From NCBI GenBank assembly GCA_030141605.1, contig JAQGDQ010000299.1, positions 75,837 through 137,836 on the forward strand: DNA of 62,000 nt, in the 5' to 3' direction. The first letter of the stretch is position 1. Each line of letters starts with the position of its first letter. Under the pieces are notes generated by a model that searched no databases, had not been told where the DNA came from, and was given only the letters and a program-made list of their open reading frames with translations. This document shows positions 54,810 through 62,000 of this stretch, piece after piece. This DNA is from Tubiluchus corallicola (taxonomy: Eukaryota; Priapulida; Priapulimorpha; Priapulimorphida; Tubiluchidae). The translations under genes were made by a program, and so were the position numbers.

Positions 54810-56634
54810 TCATGAATTATTATTCATGGCTGAAAATAGCTTGTTAAACAGGTTGTGAGTTTCAAGCATGCTGTTGAACTCATTTACGATGGGTAAAATC
54901 TTCTCAGCCGTCTTGATCTGGAAATACAAGTACAGTAACATTATTTTTGTTTTTTTTTATCATTCATTAGCACATTTTAGCTCTCGGGAATTTGACTAGA
55001 CAGGGTCCAAACAAATTAGAAATCAATGACAATTTCATGACGATAAAGGGGTATGCCATGGTAATGATGGTATAGATTTGATTGCTCATCCTGTGATCAA
55101 GAAATTGAAAAGGTAAACTTGCAAACAATGATTGAAAGCAAATTCGTGTCTTATTAAGTTTAACACGGTGAAATGGTAATTTTACATAACAAAATAACTT
55201 GAAAGTTTAACTAAGTTTAGTAAAGATATAGCTTAATGTTCTCCAAAAAGTGTTTGGCTTTTTTTCTACAGTTGCAATGGTTCATTGTAGGTTTCGTGCC
55301 AAAAAGAAAGAAATTTTAATTAGTCCACAACATTCAGTCTCCAATATATTATTAGTTTCAACTTAGACAAATAATTTTTTTATTATGGTATGAAAGACAA
55401 ACAAATTAGCTTGTTATCAATTGGAAACAATAAATGTTAACAACACAAAAAACTTTCTTTGTGAGTTGACGAAAAAGACAAAAACTCGAAAAACGCTAAT
55501 GATGTTCAACCATAACAATTATTAGTTGTTATTAAAAAATGATGACCCTTTTGGCTATCCAATCTGAGACAAAACTAATTGAGCAACCAGACCTGAATCT
55601 GACCTGAAACTGAACTTGCTTAAAATCGCTCTAAATTTTATACTTGCAATAAACTAAAGAAGCTTGCTGCTGATAAACAAAACATCGTTTTTTCTTGTAA
55701 TAAAATTGAAACACCAGGTGAAGTTAGCCGTCATTGTAATTATTGACAAAAATCTCATAATAAATTTACCTACTAATCAGTCAAATGCTTAAGATTTGAG
55801 ATAATTATACTGAAAAAATGTCCTTATGGAATTACATTATACTTGGATGGTTCATCAGTTTGCAGTCTAACGTTATAGACAAACCTGTGGTAAGTGGTGC
55901 ATGCGCTCGCTATGCTTATGACTGCATGTGATCAGTATTAGCTAACAATTATGCTAGATGACAAAATGAGTGATTAATTTTTAATTGGAATCTTAAAATC
56001 GTATTCAAATATTACTGACTAATCCAGCTATGCAAGTATAACATATGCATGTGCTACTAACTAACTTCTGCTGCTACACAATAATAATGCTTTAGATAAA
56101 ATATAATAATATTTAAATCTTTAACGTTTAAGTTACATAGCTCACAATGCTAATCTAAGTAGTTTTGTTATAAACTTAGTTATAAACTCGGTTTTTTCGC
56201 CACCCTGTTTCTCTTAACTGTCACATCACTTGGTAATACCATGTTTGCTATGTTATTGAGACAAATAGATTATTCTGTATTCTGTAGTTATTCAAGAATT
56301 ATCCTAATTAGTATAATTTAAACGCTGTAGACCTATAGTTATCATAAAAATATACACCATTATTATTGCCAGAACGATATATTAATTATACCTATATTGA
56401 TTAACTTGTTGTTTCTACAGAACCTGCATTAGTTGCTTCAGTTAAGACAGTTATTGCCTTCTCAAACACTAAGTTAACACCGTGTAGTGGTAGAGAAAAT
56501 GCGAAATCATGACAGACACCATTGTGGATGATCTTCCGTATTTGCTTACCCACGTGAGCTGAATCTGATGAGCTAACTGTCACGGGCTTACTGCATTGAC
56601 AACAAGAAATTAAGACGTAAAGGTAGAAAAACAT
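54810..56634 (-). CDS. Candidate small secreted protein of unknown family (at least 2 exons)
   Basis: An exon starting at ATG 56634-56632 encodes a probable signal peptide (MFFYLYVLISCCQCSKPV) and then QIRKIIHNGVCHDFAFSLPL and VNLVFEKAITVLTEATNAG. A terminal exon at 54917-54810 after TTTCCAG encodes IKTAEKILPIVNEFNSMLET and ends HNLFNKLF...S with TGA. Joining at 56419 (weak donor TTCT|GTAG) keeps frame; the stronger-looking GCAG|GTTCT at 56424 would need another exon. The helical pieces look related in style. Family, function and exact structure are unknown. Confidence 0.35.
55818..55889 (+). CDS. Possible signal-peptide exon on the plus strand
   Basis: ATG followed by 24 codons MSLWNYIILGWFISLQSN... 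ending KPV at a strong donor CCTGTG|GTAAGT. It looks like a secretory leader exon, but no phase-compatible second exon is recognised (the acceptor at 56420 leads to an early stop). Confidence 0.25.
55890..56418. other. AT-rich DNA, no gene recognised
   Basis: No repeat match or coding motif seen. Confidence 0.35.
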
Positions 56635-56864
56635 ATAAATTTTCTGAAATAAAGGACAACTATATGCCAGTGGCTTAACTTGGTGGGTCACGCTCTGAGG
56701 CTACCTGAAGATAGTCCATTTATTAAAGTTTTCCAGGTATCAATTCAACCCATCAAAAAATCCAAGAGGCGGCTGATTACGTGCATGGATGGATTCACGC
56801 AAAAAATCTCAATGAAACACTTGTAATTCTGAAAGATACTTTACCTTGGAGAGTAGCTAACTAA

Positions 56865-58567
56865 AAGCCCGTTTTGACTAGCGTCTTCCACGCTGCGTTT
56901 AATGCGGCATTTTTAACACACAGTGAAATTGAATATCGCTCCCTAAAACGCTCCTGCGTTTTCATTAGCGGCTTTCTCGCTGCGTTTTAACGCTCAGTGA
57001 AAATACATATCGCTGTCTGATAGCAAGCACTGTCTCGCTGGAAACCATGGCGTCTATTTGCATGAAGTATGTTGCTTGTCATTTAATTCTGAGTGAAAAT
57101 TTCGAGTAATCTGAGAGACTGCTGCAAAATATTTGCCACTAGCGACGATAAAAATAGGACGACAACCAGCTCCTAATTGGATCGCAAGGCGTAATCGTAG
57201 TGGTTTCTTGGAGAAGATAGCCAAGAAATTACAGAGGATACCTCAGAGTTTGGTAAAGTGATTAGAATAAATCTATACCTTTTCAAGCAGCTACTCACCA
57301 AAGTTTAATCAAGAATATCAACAACTAAGCTTCATTTAAAGACAATTCTCCCGCCTACTATTGCACTAGAACTGACATGCAGGTATTTGGCTGACAGGTG
57401 TTCATATAGAATGCTTTCTTAGGAATATCGAGTAAGTAAATCGTACATTTGTACAAATGTGCCAGTTGTGTGTGATGCTATTTACGAAGCTCTCTCAGAT
57501 TACGTGAAAATCCCGTCTACTTCTAGTGAATGGAAACATATTGCAACAGATTTTGAAGAGAAGTGTAATATCCCCCACTGCATTAAGGCACTTTTCAATC
57601 ATTAGACCAATTAACTCAGGATCTGAGTACTTCAACTTTAAACATTTTTTTCCAATTGTACTTTTAGCCGCTGTTGATGCATTATAGCATTTGATCTTGG
57701 AAGACCCGGTGCAACCAATGATGCAAGCATCTTCAATGACTCAGTACTGAGTGACATATTGCTTATGCTATGTATTCCAAAGCCAGAAAAAATGCTAGAA
57801 TATCCATCGATTGGTGCTTTTATATAGCTGATGAAGCATATTCTCTTGAGCCTAAAATGATGCAGCCATTTGCTCGACACAATGAAAAACATTTCTGAAG
57901 CGGTATTTAACTACCGTTTATGCATTGAGGCAGAGTATCCAAAAACTGTTTCGGAATAATGGCAAGTCATTTTAGAATCCTTATCGGAACTATGCACAAT
58001 ATGCCAAAGTATGCCGTTCGCATTGCGAGGGCTATTATTGCTCTGCTTAACTTTCTGAATCACAACTAGAGTTGAGCAGTATTCACCTGTTGGGTACAGC
58101 GACAGGCCAACAGATGATGGCAACTTCCAGCAGGGACAGTGGTGGCGTCAACTGGACAATCTACAGAAAATACCAATATAAATAGACCCTACCACCGAAA
58201 AAACTAATTGTTCAATGACATGCGCATTACACAATCGACAGCAAAAACGCAGCAATGGACATTTTCGCAGCGTTTTTGGTGGCATAGCAAGAAAAAAGCT
58301 TTGACATTCATGAACTTTTTTCTCGCTGTTGCGTTAACCGTTTTCACTGCATTTTTCATAGCATTTTGAAGACTGATATCACTTCATGCTGCATTTATTG
58401 TTTTCATGGGCGTTTTTACCACTGCAGCATTACAGCATTTTCTCCCCAGCATTTTTTGCAAGGAGCTGTTTTAACGCTGTAACGATAATCGTTCTGACGA
58501 GCATTTTTCCGCGATTTTCCCTCTAGCGATAAAAAACAACGTTAAAAACTCTAGTCCAAATGGGCTT
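56865..58567 (+). mobile_element. Harbinger DNA transposon, 1703 bp, intact ends
   Basis: The left end AAGCCCGTTTTGACTAGCGT and right end ACTCTAGTCCAAATGGGCTT are inverted repeats (16 of 20 match), flanked by TAA on both sides (56862-56864, 58568-58570), the PIF/Harbinger 3-bp target. Many GCGTTTT/AACGC motifs repeat near both ends. It contains a decayed transposase at about 57050-58070. Confidence 0.9.
57050..58070 (+). pseudogene. Harbinger (DDE_Tnp_4-type) transposase, decayed
   Basis: Pieces in order over several frames: WIARRNRSGFLEKIAK, VVCDAIYEALSDYVKIPST (part near 57463), DFEEKCNIPHCI, EYFNFKHFFPIVLLAAVDA, FDLGRPGATNDASIFNDSVL, ADEAYSLEPKMM, VFNYRLC, CFGIMASHFRILIG. This is the known order WNFPNCIGAIDGKH - YFNYK - DVGxPGxxxD - GDEAFPLxP - FNYRLS - ENAFGILxxRFR. 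At least three frame changes and several stops; the CIGAxDGKH motif is damaged, so it cannot be active. Minus-strand frames at 57638-58123 are shadows. Confidence 0.85.
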
Positions 58568-58639
58568 TAAGGACTGAAATGTTTGGCAGTAGGAGATTAA
58601 CACTGATGACAAATGAATACATAATATCATTGTGATGAT

Positions 58640-58860
58640 GATGATGAGCAAATTGGGCTGAGATATGGGGTTTAAAAAAACTTTAAAGAATGGAAAAAAT
58701 ACAGGTATAGATAATCTTGTCACAGAACAACTAGAACGTGGGCTAGACGTCATTGATATCGGAATATCAAATTTGCTGAATTCGATTTACTGTAACAGGA
58801 AAGTACCCAAAAAAAGAGAAGCACGGAATTTGTGCCTATTCCAAAACTTAAAATAGAAAG
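58640..58860 (+). pseudogene. LINE reverse transcriptase fragment
   Basis: Reads LKNGKNTGIDNLVTEQLERG and LLNSIYCNRKVPKK, the standard start of the reverse transcriptase domain (KNGKAPGIDxIPAEL...). A frame change follows KVPKK, then LCLFQNLK and a stop. It starts about 70 bases after the Harbinger element. Confidence 0.75.
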
Positions 58861-59019
58861 CAGCAGTAGAAAGGGGTAGATTTGTTTCCTAGAAGAGTTT
58901 TTTTAAGATTTTTTTGCCTGACAAAAAGTTTTCACTGATAATTTTTGTGCCAGCCATAAAAACTTACTTTCTAGAAGAGATTTTTTCCAAAATTGCTATT
59001 TCCCAAAACCGTAATTTGT

Positions 59020-59520
59020 TGCTTGCAAACCAAAACCGTCCATAAGTTGGCATAATTAAAAACTACGTTATGATGCTTCAAAATAGAATGACCCAAAATT
59101 TTGGTCTAATGTTAATTGTTTTTCTTTTTTGTAAAAACGAATGCTAAGTATATTGGACCTTTTTAGTCTAGCATCAAATTATCAAGAAAATGTCCAAAAA
59201 TAATAAAAATTTAATTTTCTAACTCTGTGCCCATTTCTCTGTCGAGAAACCCATAAAATTCATGGCAACCACAGTTTCGTACAGTCGCTAAGTATTTTGT
59301 AGACGCGCGACAAAAAACAATGCCTGACTTTAACAGCGATTTTCTCCAGTTTATGCTTTTAACTGCATAGCCTGCACCTCAACTTCAACGTATCTCAGCT
59401 TAGAAATAACATAGAGCAATGAGCTTGGTATCAAAATGATTCTCATGAAATGGAGATTCGGGGTATGTGAGTAACAAGAAAACATTAATTGCCGACTTAT
59501 GGACAATTTTGCTATGCAAG
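59020..59520 (+). repeat. Dispersed repeat family D, copy 4
   Basis: Matches 44010-44560 with small gaps and 13580-13830 at its start (TTGCAAACCAAAACC). Confidence 0.7.
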
Positions 59521-60984
59521 CACACATTTCATAGAAAATAAAATTCGCATAAAATCTTTTTTTAAGCACGTATTGATGGTGAATCTTGATTCCCTCCTGG
59601 TTTTTATTTGTATCCTTTTGTTTATTAAATACTTGCAAACGCCCCAGGTTTGCCTACAGTAGGCAGTACGGTACGGTAGGTGAGCATGAAACTCACAGGG
59701 AACACTTGAAATGTTGGATTTACGTTTAGTGACTCATCATCTTAGGTCAAAGGTCACTGTGTGAGCAGGGTTTGTTTTTTCATTATTCTAGATTTCCTGT
59801 TACAGTTTTTCAGCTAGCATAACAAGTTTTTGATTTAGGGGCTAGATGCAATTGAGGCCTTGTGTAGATGAATATGCACCATGGTCGTGCAGGAAAAACT
59901 TTCGCTAGGGGACAAAAATCGAATTTGTGGGGTCGAGGAGCTGTTGCACCTAATTATGGGCAACAGTGGCTTTTGGTATGTCAAATGAAAGCTTTGTATG
60001 GTATGACTAATGCCCTATTGCAGGGCATGATTGATCCCTGGCCCCATTTTAACCATATTTAGGTGTCTTCCACAGGACGAAAAGCCAAAGTCGTTGTGGT
60101 AACCAAACTGCTCAGAACGAGTACGGTACCGAATCATCAGTGCTGATCTAATCATGCACCTTAACTTTAACTGATTCTCACCAGTTCTCATTCAGTTAAA
60201 TGTTCTGTGACATTTAATTATTCTGCTATAACATAGTTGTCGATCATCTGAATTTCTTTCTGTACTATAACTTTCAAACAGTTGATCTTCAAATCATTGT
60301 TTACTTGTTAGATGGTTGAAAATATTTAAGACAGAGGTGTCTTGACATTGGAAACCTCACTACCTGGCAACTTCTTATTGGAAAGAGTAATCAATATGTC
60401 TGTGGACTATCCTCCTGTATGCACGACAGTACCTGAAAGCCAAGCTGAACGGTAATTTTGTCAAGTTTATTACTTCGTTAAAGAGTATCACACATGCATA
60501 CGTTGTTTTCTTTTATTTGCAAGACATGACCACCTGGTACTTAGGGAAAGGACTGTTTTTTACTTTTGCTGGACAAGCTTACATTGTGCGTCAGGACAGA
60601 AACAGTCTGTGAAGGAACTTACAGAATAGGCAAGACTTTCTTGGTCTCTGATTACTTATCGTAACTCACTAAACTTCGTACGAAGCTTCCGACTTTTAAG
60701 AGTTTTAATTTATGAATACACGATCCTTCTAGCCGTACTTTTCACTTTTTTAGAGTTTTACGCTAACATGTCTAGTATTGTCTAGATCTTTACCACAGGC
60801 TTTTATATTATCATGCTTAAATGATGCCAAGATAAATAGTATACATTTGGTGCTAACATGTCTACCCTCTTGTCTCATAAAGCTTGCTAGATTTTAGCAC
60901 AGGTTTTTATATTATCATGCTTAAATGATGCCAAGATAAACGTAGGCATTTTTTTCCTAAAGTTTAGGGCTTGCCTCAAAAGGC
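59521..60984. other. Unassigned DNA with weak exon-like pieces
   Basis: An open frame at 59868-60062 reads NMHHGRAGKTFARGQKSNLW, with no recognised family. At 60397-60452 ATG...MSVDYPPVCTTVPESQAE ends at a donor-like CG|GTAATT and could be a first exon of a gene lying to the right. 60775-60850 and 60853-60945 hold an imperfect direct repeat (GCTAACATGTCTA...ATGATGCCAAGATAAA). Confidence 0.3.
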
Positions 60985-61740
60985 TTTTATTAATTTTCAG
61001 CTTGTGCGAGGTCAGATATTACTTCTTGATGATGTTATTAATTTTAATGGATGCATATACATGTGTAAAACCAACAACAACTTATTTCCAACTTTTTTTG
61101 ATAATCCAGTCAAGATAAATGTAAAAAGATACAATACCAAACATAATGAATATATACCAAGACGTTGTAGAACAAATATGGCGAAACATTTCTTTAGCTA
61201 TATGGGACCAGTCCTATGGAATAGACTGAGCTGCAATTCAAAATGTAGTCACTCCCTTTCAACTTTTAAAAAAACGTCAGAAAAGAAGTATTTCAAAAGT
61301 ATTGAGAGTAACACAATTTGATAATGGTAATAACCTGCATTCTTTTTCCACAGTAATCTTAATAAAATGTGACTATGCTCAACAGGTTACTGAACACTTT
61401 ATAATCATGATCACAGTTTTTCTTAGTTCTCCATTTCATCTTTCATTCACTACTCCCCCCCCCCCCACTTTTATGTATATATTATCATTATTTCAATTAT
61501 TAATCACTTCTTTAAGATTTCCCCGTACAGTTTGGCCTGTCAAGCTATGCTTTTAGGCTCAAACTGTATGCATCAAAATTATTCTGTAATGTAATTTGCA
61601 CATGTACATGCTGCATAAGAATCTCTTTTGTAATTTCTGGATAATATTGCATTTATATTTATATTTACTTCAGTGAAATTATCTGTATTTTTATTATAAC
61701 TGTTAGATGCACAGTGGAAATAAATAAACTTATAACTTAT
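60985..61740 (+). pseudogene. LINE ORF2 C-terminal fragment with 3' UTR
   Basis: KRYNTKHNEYIPRRCRTNMA, then FFSYMGPVLWNRL and LSTFKKTSEKKYF form the classical LINE ORF2 end (YNTR - IPRxRTN - GPxxWNxLP - FKKxLKxYL), stop at 61319-61321. The 3' region runs to AAATAAATAAACTTATAACT with a (TAAG)n tail near 61765. 5'-truncated. Confidence 0.8.
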
Positions 61741-62000
61741 ATAAGAATGCCACATTGGCAATTAAGTAAGTAAGTTTGTAAGTATGGATCTCTTATTCTC
61801 CTAAATAGTTTCCATTCTCCATGGCTGCTTTTAACAATAGTATAAGTAAGTATTAAACATGCTGATTTACAATATTTCAATTTAAAAAATATCTGCTAAT
61901 AAAGTTACAATACATTAATAAAAATATAATTCAGGCAAACATTTTAATACTAAAAGATGTATAAAATGGAGTAAAAAATTTTTTATTAAATAAATTTATA
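61741..62000. other. AT-rich right edge, no gene recognised
   Basis: (TAAG)n at 61763-61783, otherwise AT-rich. Confidence 0.4.

Noticed and set aside
56401-56520. Plus-strand exon after TTTCTACAG at 56420 following the leader exon at 55818
   Set aside because: In the required phase 0 it meets a stop at the fourth codon.
57638-58123. Two minus-strand frames of 84 and 70 codons
   Set aside because: Antisense to the decayed Harbinger transposase, whose motifs read on the plus strand.

Overview
This window looks like nuclear DNA from an invertebrate animal. It is AT-rich, the genes are split into many short exons with GT-AG introns, microsatellites are abundant, and small DNA transposons (MITEs) and truncated LINE fragments are dense. 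I cannot name the species. The protein families fit a marine invertebrate, but nothing seen decides the phylum.

Three gene loci are well supported. (1) 1334-13427, minus: the 5' part of a BRAT1-like gene (BRCA1-associated ATM activator, HEAT-repeat protein). Seven exons are placed, and the gene runs off the left edge. (2) 20470-51889, minus: an apparently complete 15-exon hexosaminidase D gene (HEXD, GH20). Every exon-exon phase agrees and it encodes 529 residues. It has an N-terminal hydrophobic anchor that the soluble human enzyme lacks. (3) 28635-31218 and 33290-35428, plus: two tandemly duplicated, secreted 157-residue C-type lectins. They are nested on the opposite strand inside HEXD intron 10. 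Both use a non-canonical GC-AG second intron. Their introns and first two exons are nearly identical, but the last exon differs at many codons around the ligand-binding loop.

Layout: 621-1242 is a GA/TA microsatellite; 2890-5880 is a roughly 58-bp satellite ending at a BRAT1 splice acceptor; 7.0-13.4 kb holds BRAT1 exons between MITEs; 13.4-20.4 kb is intergenic with repeats; 20.5-51.9 kb is HEXD with the nested lectins and many MITEs; 52-57 kb holds unassigned short coding candidates; 56865-58567 is a decayed Harbinger transposon with intact ends; 58.6-62 kb holds LINE fragments.

The loci have no evident joint pathway. HEXD (removal of terminal N-acetylhexosamines) and the lectins (glycan-binding fold) both concern glycans, but their nesting shows only shared location. 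Most long reading frames over 600-1300 and 2750-5930 are repeat artefacts. Repeat families were recognised by eye from copies inside this window, so family names (pogo/Tigger-like, hAT-like, mariner-like) rest on termini and target-site duplications only.
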